The notes: a model not told the origin generated them from the letters alone. 64,000 bases of DNA from CALAED01 sp036555725 (GCA_036555725.1 DATBKU010000038.1:1-64000), one strand, 5' to 3'; shown: positions 36,064-44,761, numbered from the stretch's first letter. Numbers and translations are program-made.

Positions 36064-37851
36064 CTATTGGCAGGTGACCCGGGCGTTGGCCCAGTCGGCG
36101 TGGTCGTAGTTGATGTTGTCGCCGCCGTTGCCGACGGCCAGGCGCAGCACGTTGCGGCCCGAGACGTTGACGTTCAGCGAGGTGGCCGCCTGGCCGCCGG
36201 TCTTCACGGGCGTCGTGGCGAGGGTGGTCCCGTCGCCCAGCACCGAGAAGGTGACGGTGCCGCGCCCACTGCCGACCTCCGCGTCCACTCCCACTTCGGC
36301 CGCGAAGGTCGAGCAGCGGCCGCCCAAGGCGACGTCGATGGTGCCGGCAGCGTGCACGCCGACGCCCTTCGCATATGTCACCCCGGCGATCGTGATGGTG
36401 TGCCCGTCGGCAGCACCTTGCTCGCCGTTCGACCGGTCCCGCTCCGCCGGGCCCCAGCCGTTCGTCGACCCTTGCCACGTCATGTCGCTGATGTACGTCG
36501 TGCCGCCGGACGTGCCGGACGGGGTCACCCGGTAGACCACCGTGCCGTGGCCGGGGACCGAGGCGCTGATCGTGCCGGTCGTACTCGACGTGGCGCCGGT
36601 CCACAGGTTGCGCAGCCCGTACGAGGACGCGGCCGGCAGCCCGGCCGCCGCGGCGGTCGTGGAGATCGTCTGGGTGGACGCCGACTCGTTGAACAGCGCC
36701 ACGGCATAGTCGCCGCCGGACAGCGGACGGGACAGCACGTGCCGGCCGCCCGAAACGCTGACCTCGCGCGCCTGGACGCCGAGCGCGTCCTGGTCGACGG
36801 CGATGATGTCGCGGTTGCGCAGGATCGTCAGCGTCGCCGACGACGCGTTGCGCAGGTCGGAGCCGATGAGCAGCGGGGCCGCCATCATCGCCCACAGGCT
36901 GAAGTGGGTGCGGTACTCGGTGTCGGTCATGCCGCCGTTGCCGATCTCCAGCATGTCCGGGTCGTTCCATGCGCCCGGCTTGGCGTACTGCGCCAGCGGC
37001 GCGTTGGCCTTGAAGATGACCAGCATGCTGCCGAAGCTGTCGCCGATGTCACCGGTCGTGCGCCAGAGGTTGCCGACCGGCTGCGCCCACAGCCAGGGCT
37101 GGTTCTGGCCCCACTCGGTGATGCTGTAGACCATCGGCCGGCCGGTGGCGGCCAGCGCGTCGCGCATCGTCGTGTACCGCTGCTGCGCCGGACGGCCCTG
37201 GTTGTTGCAGTTGTCGTACTTGAGGTAGTCGATCCCCCAGGACGCCCACAGGTTGGCGTCGGCCTGCTCGTGGTCGAGGCTGCCGGCGAACCCGGCGCAG
37301 GTGGCGGTGCCGGCGCTCTCGTAGATGCCGATCTTCAGGCCCCTGGAGTGCACGTAGTCGGCGACGGCCTTGATGCCGTTGGGGAACTTCACCGGGTCGG
37401 GCACCAGGTTGCCCTGGGCGTTGCGCGTCCGGGTCATCCAGCAGTCGTCGATGTTGACGTACGTGTAGCCCGCGTCGCGCAGCCCGGCGGACACGAAGGC
37501 GTCCGCGGTCGCCCGCACGAGCGAGTCGCTGACGTTGCAGCCGAACGCGTTCCAGTCGTTCCAGCCCATCGGCGGGGTGCGCGCCAATCCGTTGTCCAGG
37601 GCCAGCGCGGGCGCCGGACGCGTTACGGCGGTGAGCGTGGCGGCCGCCAGGGCCAGCATGAAGGCGGCTAGGGCGTGACTCAAAGCCGGCGTCCGTAGCG
37701 AACGGCGGCCAGGTGCGTGCATCGCGGGGGCGGAGGAGGGAGTCGGCCCGGGTTTGGCCGTCGACCGACGACAACCTCGTGAGGTGCGTGCCTGGGCGTC
37801 GCGCAGTAGGGCAGCCGGCTTTGAGACACGCCCTACGACAGTTCTCTTCAT
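36064..37851 (-). CDS. Secreted GH27 alpha-galactosidase with NPCBM domain, signal region carrying a MITE
   Basis: This 595-residue secreted glycoside hydrolase releases terminal alpha-galactose (or beta-L-arabinopyranose). The GH27 core runs from about 86 to 445: ARTPPMGWNDWNAFGCNVS, YTYVNIDDCW, GIYESAGTATCAGFAGS, GIDYLKYDNCNN (nucleophile Asp) and GAWNDPDMLEIGNGGMTDTEYRTHFSLWAMMAAPLLIGSDLR (acid/base Asp nearby). The C-terminal NPCBM-like carbohydrate-binding domain spans about 455-595. TAGGAG overlapping the upstream stop positions the ATG at 37851. Residues 7-61 are encoded by an inserted 163-bp element; removing it leaves MKRTVVAAFMLALAAATLTA, a normal signal peptide. The insertion keeps the frame. 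It is the last gene of the operon. Confidence 0.9.
   Translation of the reverse strand: MKRTVVGRVSKPAALLRDAQARTSRGCRRSTAKPGPTPSSAPAMHAPGRRSLRTPALSHALAAFMLALAAATLTAVTRPAPALALDNGLARTPPMGWNDWNAFGCNVSDSLVRATADAFVSAGLRDAGYTYVNIDDCWMTRTRNAQGNLVPDPVKFPNGIKAVADYVHSRGLKIGIYESAGTATCAGFAGSLDHEQADANLWASWGIDYLKYDNCNNQGRPAQQRYTTMRDALAATGRPMVYSITEWGQNQPWLWAQPVGNLWRTTGDIGDSFGSMLVIFKANAPLAQYAKPGAWNDPDMLEIGNGGMTDTEYRTHFSLWAMMAAPLLIGSDLRNASSATLTILRNRDIIAVDQDALGVQAREVSVSGGRHVLSRPLSGGDYAVALFNESASTQTISTTAAAAGLPAASSYGLRNLWTGATSSTTGTISASVPGHGTVVYRVTPSGTSGGTTYISDMTWQGSTNGWGPAERDRSNGEQGAADGHTITIAGVTYAKGVGVHAAGTIDVALGGRCSTFAAEVGVDAEVGSGRGTVTFSVLGDGTTLATTPVKTGGQAATSLNVNVSGRNVLRLAVGNGGDNINYDHADWANARVTCQ
37671..37833. mobile_element. 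163-bp MITE-like element inside the GH27 signal-peptide coding region
   Basis: The ends are 20-bp inverted repeats, GGGCGTGACTCAAAGCCGGC at 37671-37690 and its near-complement at 37814-37833, with one mismatch. TA is duplicated directly outside both ends (37669-37670 and 37834-37835). The element is too short for a transposase and matches a miniature inverted-repeat transposable element. Insert plus duplication adds 165 bases, exactly 55 codons, and has no stop in the GH27 frame. The TIR start and TA duplication suggest mobilisation by an IS5- or IS630-type transposase (inference). No second copy is in the window. Confidence 0.85.
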
Positions 37852-37859
37852 GACAGCTC

Positions 37860-40316
37860 CTAGAGGGCTTGGATCTCGGACGCGGACAGCGCCCGGCTGT
37901 ACAGCCGGAAGTCGTCGAGCGCGCCGTTGAGGAAGGGGTCGGCGTACTGCGACCGGCCCAGGTAGTTCTGGGTCGAGCCGCTAATGCTGCCCGGCCGCAG
38001 CGTGATCGCGGTGTTGCGGGCCACCTCGGCCTTGTCGACGTAGAGGATGCCGAGATTGCCCGCGAGCGTGACGGCAACGTGCGTCCACGCGCCGGTGGGC
38101 AGTGCGGACGGCGCGTTGATACGTTGCTCCGCCCCGGCTCCCCCGGTCGTGATCGCGAAGCGCGCGGTCCCCGACGAGCTCTGCGGCGTCAGGAACATCG
38201 AGGCCTGCGTGCCGGACCCGAGGTCGAAGACACGCGACCACGCGGCCACCGCGTTGAGCCGCACCCACATCGCGACGGTGAAGTCGCCGATGCTGTCGAG
38301 GATGCCGTTCGGCAGGCGTACGTAGCCGGTCGAGCCGTTCAGCGAGACCGCGTTGCCCGCGTGCCCGGCGACCCAGGACGTGCCCCCGGTCAGGGTGGCG
38401 GTACGACCGCCGCCGGTGGCGTCGGCGGCGCTCGTGCCGGCCGTCTCGTCGAACTTGTACCAGGCCACGAACGTCGGCGGCGGCGCACCGTTGACGTTCC
38501 AGTAGACGGTGTAGTTCTCGCGGATCTTGTAGAACGGGATCAGGGACACATTCGACCCGTTCGCGGTCGCGCCGAAGGTGAGCGTCCCGGTCGACTGGAT
38601 CGAGCCCGGATTCAGCGTCGGCAGCCCGGACAAACTGGTCGTGCCGTACCGCCCGGCCAGCACGATGCCGCCGTACCGGACCGCCCGCACTGTGGCGCTG
38701 TCCGGAGTGCGCTCCAGCGTGATCGCCATCGGCAGGGCCACGTCGACCGTGTCGCCGGTGGCCCACGACCGGTCCAGCGTCAGGTACGTCCCGGGCGTCG
38801 CGGTGACGCTCTGCAGGGTGCCGTTGACCCTGACCTGTAGGCCCTGACACCAGGACGGCACCCGGATCTTCAGCGCGATACGCCCGGAGCCGGCGGCGAT
38901 GGTCAGTCGGGTCGACGGCTGCTCGGGGAAGGTCGTGTCCTGCCGTACCGTGATGCCGCGCGCCGCCCAGGTCAGCTGCGAGGCGACGAACAGGTTGACG
39001 CACAGCGTCTCTCCGGCGAAGAAGTAGATGCTGTCGGCGTACTTGGTGTTGGACTCCATCCCGGTGCCGTGGTCGCAGGTGAAGTTGTTGTAGTCGTTGC
39101 TGTAGGTCTTGTGGCCGCCGGCCCGCAGCGGGATGTAGTACGCGACGAACCCGTGGCTGGACTGCGGGTCCTGCTGGCCGAGGATCTGGTTGAACAGCGC
39201 CCGCTCGTAGTAGTCCATGTAGTCGGCGCGCGCCGGGTTGGTGAAGAACAGCTGCCTGGTCAGCTTGAGCATGTTGTAGGTGTTGCAGGTCTCGCAGGTG
39301 CTGTCGCCGAGCTGCGAGGCGATCTGCCCAGGCTGCTGGAAGTACTCGCCGTTGCTGTTTCCGCCGATCACGTATGTGTGCTGGGCCAGGACGATGTTCC
39401 AGAAGTTCTCCGCGATCGACCGATAGCGCTGCGTCCCGGTGGCGTGGTACTCGCGGATCGCGCCGAGGATCTTGGGGATCTGCGTGTTGGCGTGGTAGCC
39501 GGCCAGCCGGTCCTGGTTGCTCGCCAGCGGATCGAAGATCTCGGCATGGTCGAACCGCTGCGCGACCGTCAGATGCTCGGCACTACCGGAAACTTGGTAG
39601 AGGTTGGTGAGCACCTCGTTCATCCCGCCGAACTCGGTGTCCAGCATGTTCTGGATCTGCGTGGTGGTCAGCCGGTCGGTGCGGAACTTCACCCACGCCG
39701 CCATCCGCGTGAGCACGTCCAGCGCCTGCGTGTTCCCGGCCAGCAGGTACATGTCGAGCAGCCCTGCCATGATCTTGTGCAGGGTGTAGTAGGGCGCCCA
39801 CACCTGCTGCCGCGCCTCGACCCGGTCGATGAAGCTCTCCGGGTACGCGGAGAGGTATCCGGTGTTGAAACCGGCGGTCGCCGCCCGCGCCTGGCACTGG
39901 GCGAGCACGCCGACGATGTAGTCGCCCTTGGTCTTGTACGCGGCCGTACCGGTGTTGGCGTACGCCTGGGCCAGCGCGGACAGCAGATGCCCGGTCGAGT
40001 GGCCGCGCAGCTCGGTCGTGGGCGTCTCCCAGCCGCCGCACGGCTGCGCCGACGACGACAGGCCCACGTTGAGCCGGAAGGTGTGCAATAGCCGATCGGC
40101 GTCGACGAACGTCAGGTAGCTCGCCGTCCGGCCCATGTTGCTCTTGAACGGCCCGTCCAGCAGTGTCACCTGCGTCAGCGGGAACGGGAACACCGACACC
40201 CCGATGTCGGGGCGGGCCGCGGCGCTCGCGGCCTCCGGCAACAGCATGCTCCCGATCGCGAGCCCGGCGGCTGTGCCGCCGGCGACCTGCATGAATTGAC
40301 GGCGGGGAAGGTCCAT
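37860..40316 (-). CDS. Secreted GH127 beta-L-arabinofuranosidase with LamG-like domain
   Basis: This 818-residue exported enzyme has an N-terminal Tat-type signal (LPRRQFMQVAGGTAAGLAIG) ending near 32. The GH127 (DUF1680) domain runs from about 40 to 610: VTLLDGPFKSNMGR, LRGHSTGHLLSALAQAYANTG, APYYTLHKIMAGLLDMYLLAGN, STCETCNTYNMLKLTRQLF (Glu and Cys of the zinc site) and NFTCDHGTGMESNTKYADSIYF. In characterised GH127 two adjacent Cys complete the site; here the second is Asp. A concanavalin/LamG-like domain occupies about 615-818. It probably removes arabinofuranose from pectin or glycoproteins. It lies 21 bases after the first gene and 8 bases before GH27. Confidence 0.88.
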   Translation of the reverse strand: MDLPRRQFMQVAGGTAAGLAIGSMLLPEAASAAARPDIGVSVFPFPLTQVTLLDGPFKSNMGRTASYLTFVDADRLLHTFRLNVGLSSSAQPCGGWETPTTELRGHSTGHLLSALAQAYANTGTAAYKTKGDYIVGVLAQCQARAATAGFNTGYLSAYPESFIDRVEARQQVWAPYYTLHKIMAGLLDMYLLAGNTQALDVLTRMAAWVKFRTDRLTTTQIQNMLDTEFGGMNEVLTNLYQVSGSAEHLTVAQRFDHAEIFDPLASNQDRLAGYHANTQIPKILGAIREYHATGTQRYRSIAENFWNIVLAQHTYVIGGNSNGEYFQQPGQIASQLGDSTCETCNTYNMLKLTRQLFFTNPARADYMDYYERALFNQILGQQDPQSSHGFVAYYIPLRAGGHKTYSNDYNNFTCDHGTGMESNTKYADSIYFFAGETLCVNLFVASQLTWAARGITVRQDTTFPEQPSTRLTIAAGSGRIALKIRVPSWCQGLQVRVNGTLQSVTATPGTYLTLDRSWATGDTVDVALPMAITLERTPDSATVRAVRYGGIVLAGRYGTTSLSGLPTLNPGSIQSTGTLTFGATANGSNVSLIPFYKIRENYTVYWNVNGAPPPTFVAWYKFDETAGTSAADATGGGRTATLTGGTSWVAGHAGNAVSLNGSTGYVRLPNGILDSIGDFTVAMWVRLNAVAAWSRVFDLGSGTQASMFLTPQSSSGTARFAITTGGAGAEQRINAPSALPTGAWTHVAVTLAGNLGILYVDKAEVARNTAITLRPGSISGSTQNYLGRSQYADPFLNGALDDFRLYSRALSASEIQAL

Positions 40317-40337
40317 GACGGCCTCTATTCAGTTGGC

Positions 40338-43121
40338 TCAGTTGGCCAGGGTGATGGTCACCTGGGTCGCTCCGGAGTTGGCGGTGACGGTCCGGGTGGA
40401 GGAGTTGTAGCTCCCGCCGGAAACCGCGGAGACGCCGACGCTGCTGAAGATGGGCAGCTGGATGAGCACCGGGCCGCCGGGGAGCGTCCCGGAAAGGTTC
40501 ACGGTGACGATCCGCTGCGACGCGGGCCTGGTGACGGCGAGCGAGACGCCGTAGGTCTGCCGGGCACCGGAGTCGACGTTGAACGACGACGTCAGGTTGC
40601 TCAGCGAGATGGTCTGCCCGGCGGCGATCCACGCGTTCGGGACGCCGCGGCCGATGTAGAGCGGGCGCGTGTACGTGAACGGCCCGCTGCCGCCGGCCGT
40701 CAGGCCCTCGGCGGCGACCGCGCGGATCAGCGCGAGCTGCTGGTGCGCGATCGGCCAGGCGTACGGCACGGCCCCGAACTGCGGCCCGGCGTGGTTGCCC
40801 GCCCAGACGTTGCTCGCGCTCGGGCCGCTGCCGTTCGCCTCCCACCAGGCGTTCGGCCCGCCGGTCGTCATCTGGATCTGCCAGGCGTAGCTGGTGATCG
40901 CCAGGTCGCGGAAGGTCGTGCCGTACAGCCCGCCCTCGGAGTAGGCGGTGTTGTAGCCGGTGCTGTAGCCGTTGAACGCGCCCATCGAGGGGAACGGAAC
41001 GCGGCCGGCGAGCCGGTCGTACCCCCACTGGTACATGCGGTCGAGCTGGCCGGGGTCGCCGACGATGCCGGACAGCGGCGTGCCGCCCATCAGCATCGTG
41101 TCCCACTGGTTCTGCCCGGACCAGCCGGCCTGCGCCCAGTTGGCGTCGTTGAAGGTGTTGCACCGGTTGGCGGTGTTGGGCCGCTGCACCTCACACGGCA
41201 GGAAGTTGAAGCCGTTGGCTCGCTGGTTGTTGCCGATCACCGTGTTCATCGCGTTGTGCAGGCTGGTGTAGGCGCCCTGCGCCCACGTCGCCTCCGCGGT
41301 CTGGCCGAGTCGCGTCGCGATGTACTTGTACGCGGCCAGGCCGATCAGCGCCGAATAGTTGCTGAGGATCCACTTGCCGGTCGAGTCGTTGTCGAAGTTC
41401 GACTTGAGTGTGCCGTCGGTGTCGACCTGACCCGCGTAGATGGTGCGCATCATGGTGCGCAGGCTCGGCCCCCACTGGGTCTGGGTGTCGTTGAAGAACT
41501 GGCCGACGAACGAGGTGTCGTTGGTCTTGGCCAGATAGATCGCCCAGGCCCACGGTGTCTTCCAGATGCCGTCGTAGTACCAGTTGGCGCCGACGCCGTT
41601 GAACCCCGGCTGCTCGGAGATGCGGCCAACGAGCAGCAGGTTGCGGGCGTCGGTGAAGTCGCCCGAGGTGAACCTGGCCACCAGCTCGCCCGGAATGTCG
41701 TGGTTGAGCAGCCAGTCGTAGTTGTTCGCCGCCGAGAACGGCGCCTTCCCGACCTGGACGATGCTGTTGTACGCGGTCCCGGCCTTGTACGCGTTGGTCA
41801 GCGCCGTGCCGGGGCCGGCAAGCCCGCCGGTGTTCGGCAGTCCGACGTTCGGAAGGGTCGGTTGGGCGGTGGTGGCGATCCGGCCGTTCCAGTACGAGGC
41901 CATCTGGTTGTACGCGGTGTCATAGCTCGGCGCCTGGGCGGCCAGCGTGGATGTCGAGGGGAACGCCGTACTCGCGCCGAACCGGTCGACGGCCGCCACG
42001 AAGTCGTGGTTGCGGGTCTGACCGGGCTGTACGGTGTCGCCCGCCGGCGTCAGCCGGACGAGGTTGGGTCCCGATCCGCCGGGCGGCACGGTCACCGCGG
42101 CCGAACTGTTGTTGGTCACCGAAACCCGGGTGTAGACCAGCACGAATGGCGCCCCGCCGATGACGACCCGGTTCGCGAAGTTCTTGATCGCGATGGCCAC
42201 GTTGTTGCGCGTGAACGAGGTCCGCAGCGCGGGCAGGTAGCCGTTGTCCATCGTCCACTGGATCGACTGCGCGGGCGGCGACTGCCCGCTCGCCAGCCCC
42301 CAGGTGTACGCGGAGAAGGAGTACATCGCGCCGCAGAGGGTCGTGCCGCCCTGGCTGAACGTCACCGGCACGCCGCGGGCGAAGTACGACCCGGAGAGGT
42401 AGGCGAACGCCGCGTACCAGTTCTCCGGCCAGCCGATCGCCGACTGGTTGCGCCAGTTGAACCCGAACGGGTCGACCGGGGTCGGGAAGTTGGTCCCGTA
42501 GCTGCGCGGCAGGCTGCTGTTGTTGCAGGCGTTGACCGGCAGTGCGGGCAGCCCCTGGAAGTCCGCGGCCGGGGTGTCGCTGACGAAGCCGCTGATCCCC
42601 CACACCTGGTTCTGCCCGGTGTGGCAGCCGTACTGGATGACGAGGGCGCCGGATGAGGTCGAGGCGCCGGTCACGTCGACGCACTTGGAGCTGTGCCGCG
42701 CGACGAGCCGGAACGTCTTGCTACCGCTGCTCACGGTCTGCAGCTGGAACTGCTGACTCGGCTGCCCGGACGCGCACGCCGCCTGCACGATCTGGACCAG
42801 GTCGGCGGTGCTGGCGCCGCTCACCGCCACGCACTTCCCGGAGGTATGGCCGGGCGAGACCGTGTAGGTGTCGGTCACGCCAGACACCGGCGTCAGCGTG
42901 AACCGCTGGCTCGCCCCCTGGTCGCAGGTGGCCTGCACGAGCTGGGTCCCGTTGGCGGTCGAGTCGCCCGGGACGTCGAGGCACAGGTTGCTGTGCTGGG
43001 CCACCAGCGTCGAGGTGAAGGTCACCGCGGCCGCGGACGGGAACGACAGCGCGGGCACGAGGGCGGCTACGAGCGCCGCGATCCCCAGGAAAGAGATGGC
43101 TCCAAATCGAGAGCGGCGCAT
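40338..43121 (-). CDS. Secreted ricin-lectin (CBM13) and (alpha/alpha)6 glycoside hydrolase
   Basis: This 927-residue secreted protein has a signal peptide at about 1-32 (FGAISFLGIAALVAALVPAL). A beta-trefoil ricin-type lectin domain at about 33-180 has three QxW-like repeats (NLCLDVPGDST, GKCVAVSGAST, SKCVDVTGAST). A large domain to about 830 has (alpha/alpha)6 features: YDWLLNHDIPGELVARFTSGDF, WYYDGIWKTPWAWAIYLAK, GWSGQNQWDTMLMGG and YSEGGLYGTTFRDLAITSYAW. This resembles MGH1-like/GH63-related enzymes; the exact family and substrate are not certain. A C-terminal beta-domain follows. GGAGGAGG precedes the ATG. It is the first gene of the operon, under the GTTCG operators. Confidence 0.8.
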   Translation of the reverse strand: MRRSRFGAISFLGIAALVAALVPALSFPSAAAVTFTSTLVAQHSNLCLDVPGDSTANGTQLVQATCDQGASQRFTLTPVSGVTDTYTVSPGHTSGKCVAVSGASTADLVQIVQAACASGQPSQQFQLQTVSSGSKTFRLVARHSSKCVDVTGASTSSGALVIQYGCHTGQNQVWGISGFVSDTPAADFQGLPALPVNACNNSSLPRSYGTNFPTPVDPFGFNWRNQSAIGWPENWYAAFAYLSGSYFARGVPVTFSQGGTTLCGAMYSFSAYTWGLASGQSPPAQSIQWTMDNGYLPALRTSFTRNNVAIAIKNFANRVVIGGAPFVLVYTRVSVTNNSSAAVTVPPGGSGPNLVRLTPAGDTVQPGQTRNHDFVAAVDRFGASTAFPSTSTLAAQAPSYDTAYNQMASYWNGRIATTAQPTLPNVGLPNTGGLAGPGTALTNAYKAGTAYNSIVQVGKAPFSAANNYDWLLNHDIPGELVARFTSGDFTDARNLLLVGRISEQPGFNGVGANWYYDGIWKTPWAWAIYLAKTNDTSFVGQFFNDTQTQWGPSLRTMMRTIYAGQVDTDGTLKSNFDNDSTGKWILSNYSALIGLAAYKYIATRLGQTAEATWAQGAYTSLHNAMNTVIGNNQRANGFNFLPCEVQRPNTANRCNTFNDANWAQAGWSGQNQWDTMLMGGTPLSGIVGDPGQLDRMYQWGYDRLAGRVPFPSMGAFNGYSTGYNTAYSEGGLYGTTFRDLAITSYAWQIQMTTGGPNAWWEANGSGPSASNVWAGNHAGPQFGAVPYAWPIAHQQLALIRAVAAEGLTAGGSGPFTYTRPLYIGRGVPNAWIAAGQTISLSNLTSSFNVDSGARQTYGVSLAVTRPASQRIVTVNLSGTLPGGPVLIQLPIFSSVGVSAVSGGSYNSSTRTVTANSGATQVTITLAN

Positions 43122-43144
43122 GCGCGACCTCCTCCGGCCAGGCT

Positions 43145-43160
43145 GTTCGATATATCGAAC
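43145..43160. promoter_or_regulatory. Operator GTTCG-N6-CGAAC, proximal copy
   Basis: GTTCGATATATCGAAC is a perfect 16-bp palindrome ending 24 bases before the ATG of the first glycoside hydrolase gene. An AT-rich TATCAATAAT stretch on the minus strand directly precedes it and may hold the -10 box, so a bound repressor would block initiation. No candidate regulator is encoded within the operon. Confidence 0.6.
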
Positions 43161-43265
43161 GATTATTGATATACAGAACAGCTGCCCGGGAGGTTAAGCC
43201 TGTTTCAAGGTCGACGCAATATGCCTTTCATGCCATTTCTGCATACTTGACATACTTGACACGTC

Positions 43266-43281
43266 GTTCGAAATGCCGAAC
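43266..43281. promoter_or_regulatory. Operator GTTCG-N6-CGAAC, distal copy
   Basis: GTTCGAAATGCCGAAC has the same GTTCG/CGAAC arms and 6-base spacing as the proximal site, 121 bases away. The tandem repeat CATACTTGACATACTTGA lies between them (43242-43259). Paired sites at this distance would permit looping or cooperative binding (inference). Confidence 0.5.
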
Positions 43282-43292
43282 AAATCAGTGGA

Positions 43293-43427
43293 TCACCGAA
43301 CTTCGGCCGGCTCGTCCTTCTCCTCCTCGCCGAGCGCGGCGAGCAGCATGCCCAGCATGCGCGAGCCGAGGATCACATGGAGGTCGCGCCCCTTGAGCGC
43401 CGCGGCCTCCGGTGTCCCACCGGCCAT
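43293..43427 (-). CDS. Putative 44-residue protein upstream of the glycoside hydrolase operon
   Basis: This short open frame begins MAGGTPEAAALKGRDLHVIL, continues with a hydrophobic/Met-Leu stretch (GSRMLGMLLAALG) and ends with an acidic tail (EEEKDEPAEVR). It has an amphipathic-helix-like composition and a GGGGGG tract about 10 bases before the ATG. I do not recognise a family. It lies between the fdhA terminator and the distal operator, on the same strand as both. It could be a real small protein or a leftover C-terminus. Confidence 0.35.
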   Translation of the reverse strand: MAGGTPEAAALKGRDLHVILGSRMLGMLLAALGEEEKDEPAEVR

Positions 43428-43497
43428 CCCTCGACCCCCCGACCTGGGTCCCGATCATGGAGTACGTACCCATGGCCGGGGACGGCCAATGATCAGC

Positions 43498-43541
43498 CGG
43501 AGTGATCGCCGGTGCCGGGGTGCCGTCCGGCGATCACTCCG
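43498..43541 (-). terminator. Terminator hairpin of the fdhA-type gene
   Basis: CGGAGTGATCGCCGG (43498-43512) pairs perfectly with CCGGCGATCACTCCG (43527-43541), giving a 15-bp stem with a 14-base loop. It lies 9 bases past the dehydrogenase stop on the minus strand. It has no T-run, as is common in high-GC actinomycetes. The long, perfect stem makes it a convincing terminator. Confidence 0.7.
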
Positions 43542-43549
43542 AATCGGCG

Positions 43550-44761
43550 CTAGTTGGCGCTGACCATGTCGTGCGGGTCGAGGATGTACTTCCGTGCCGC
43601 GCCGTGGTCGAACTCGTGGTAACCCTCGGGCGCGCGATCCAGCGGGATCACCGTCGCGTTGACGTTGCGCGCGATCTGCACCTTGTCGTGCAGGATCGCC
43701 ATCATGAGCTGCCGGTTGTATTTCATGACCGGGCACTGGCCGGTGGTGAAGACGTGCGACTTCGCCCAACCGAGCCCGATCCTGATGCCGAGCTGGCCGA
43801 CTCTGGCGTTCTCGTCGACGCCGCCGGGGTCTCCGGTGACGTACAGGCCGGGGATGCCGAGCCGGCCGGCGGCCCGCGTGATGTCCATCAGCGAGTTCAG
43901 CACGGTCGCCGGCTGCTCCTGTTGAGAGCCCTCCCGGCCGTGGCCGCGGGCCTCGAACCCGACGCAGTCGACGGCCGCGTCGACCTCGGGCAGTCCGACG
44001 ATCTGCTCGATCTGATCGGCCACGTTGTCGTGTTGCGACAGGTCGACGGTCTCACAGCCGAAGCTTCTGGCCTGCGCCAGCCGCTCGGCGTTCATGTCGC
44101 CCACGATCACCACGGCCGCGCCCAGCAGGTGGCACGACGTGGCGCAGGCGAGCCCTACGGGACCGGCGCCCGCGACGTACGCGATCGAGCCGGTGCCGAC
44201 ACCCGCCGTTACGGCCCCGTGGTAGCCGGTCGGGAAGATGTCGGAGAGCATGGCCAGGTCCTGGATCTTGGCCATGATGGTGTCCCGGTCGCCCGGGAAC
44301 TTCAGGCAGTTCCAGTCGGCGTACGGCACCGTGACGTACCGCGCCTGCCCGCCATGCCAGCCGCCCATGTCGACGTAGCCGTACGCGGCGCCCGCGCGAG
44401 CCGGGTTGACGTTCTCGCAGACACCCGTATTGCGTTCCTTGCAGTTGCGGCAGCGTCCGCAGGCGATGTTGAACGGGACGCTGACCAGGTCGCCCTGCTT
44501 GAGGAACTCCACGTCCCGGCCCACCTCGACCACCTCACCGGTGATCTCGTGGCCCAGGCTGAGCCCCGCGGGTGCGGTGGTCCGGCCGCGCACCATGTGC
44601 TGGTCGGAGCCGCAGATGTTGGTCGCGACGACTTTGAGGATCACTCCGTGCTGGAGCGGGCGGTTGTTCTGCTCGCGCAGCTCGAGGGTGGGGTAGGACA
44701 GGTCTTGCACCTCGACCTTGCCGGGTGCGAGGTAGACGACTCCTCGGTTGGTATCCGCCAT
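43550..44761 (-). CDS. fdhA: Glutathione-independent formaldehyde dehydrogenase-type zinc enzyme
   Basis: This 403-residue zinc-dependent medium-chain dehydrogenase matches the FdhA (formaldehyde dismutase/dehydrogenase) group. It begins NRGVVYLAPGKVEVQDLSYP. Catalytic-zinc residues are visible in ICGSDQHMVRGR near 49 and LGHEITGEVVEVG near 69. The structural-zinc loop is CGRCRNCKERNTGVC near 100-114. The nucleotide-binding motif is VAGAGPVGLACATSCHLLGAAVVIVGD near 178. The long insertion with GFEARGHGREGSQQEQPATVLNSLMDITRAAG is typical of FdhA. GGAGG precedes ATG 44761. It probably detoxifies formaldehyde without mycothiol or glutathione; the precise substrate is inferred from family. Confidence 0.9.
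   Translation of the reverse strand: MADTNRGVVYLAPGKVEVQDLSYPTLELREQNNRPLQHGVILKVVATNICGSDQHMVRGRTTAPAGLSLGHEITGEVVEVGRDVEFLKQGDLVSVPFNIACGRCRNCKERNTGVCENVNPARAGAAYGYVDMGGWHGGQARYVTVPYADWNCLKFPGDRDTIMAKIQDLAMLSDIFPTGYHGAVTAGVGTGSIAYVAGAGPVGLACATSCHLLGAAVVIVGDMNAERLAQARSFGCETVDLSQHDNVADQIEQIVGLPEVDAAVDCVGFEARGHGREGSQQEQPATVLNSLMDITRAAGRLGIPGLYVTGDPGGVDENARVGQLGIRIGLGWAKSHVFTTGQCPVMKYNRQLMMAILHDKVQIARNVNATVIPLDRAPEGYHEFDHGAARKYILDPHDMVSAN

Noticed and set aside
43285..43473. A 62-codon minus-strand frame overlapping the small ORF region
   Set aside because: Arg/Gly-rich shadow; the frame at 43293-43427 has a more protein-like pattern.
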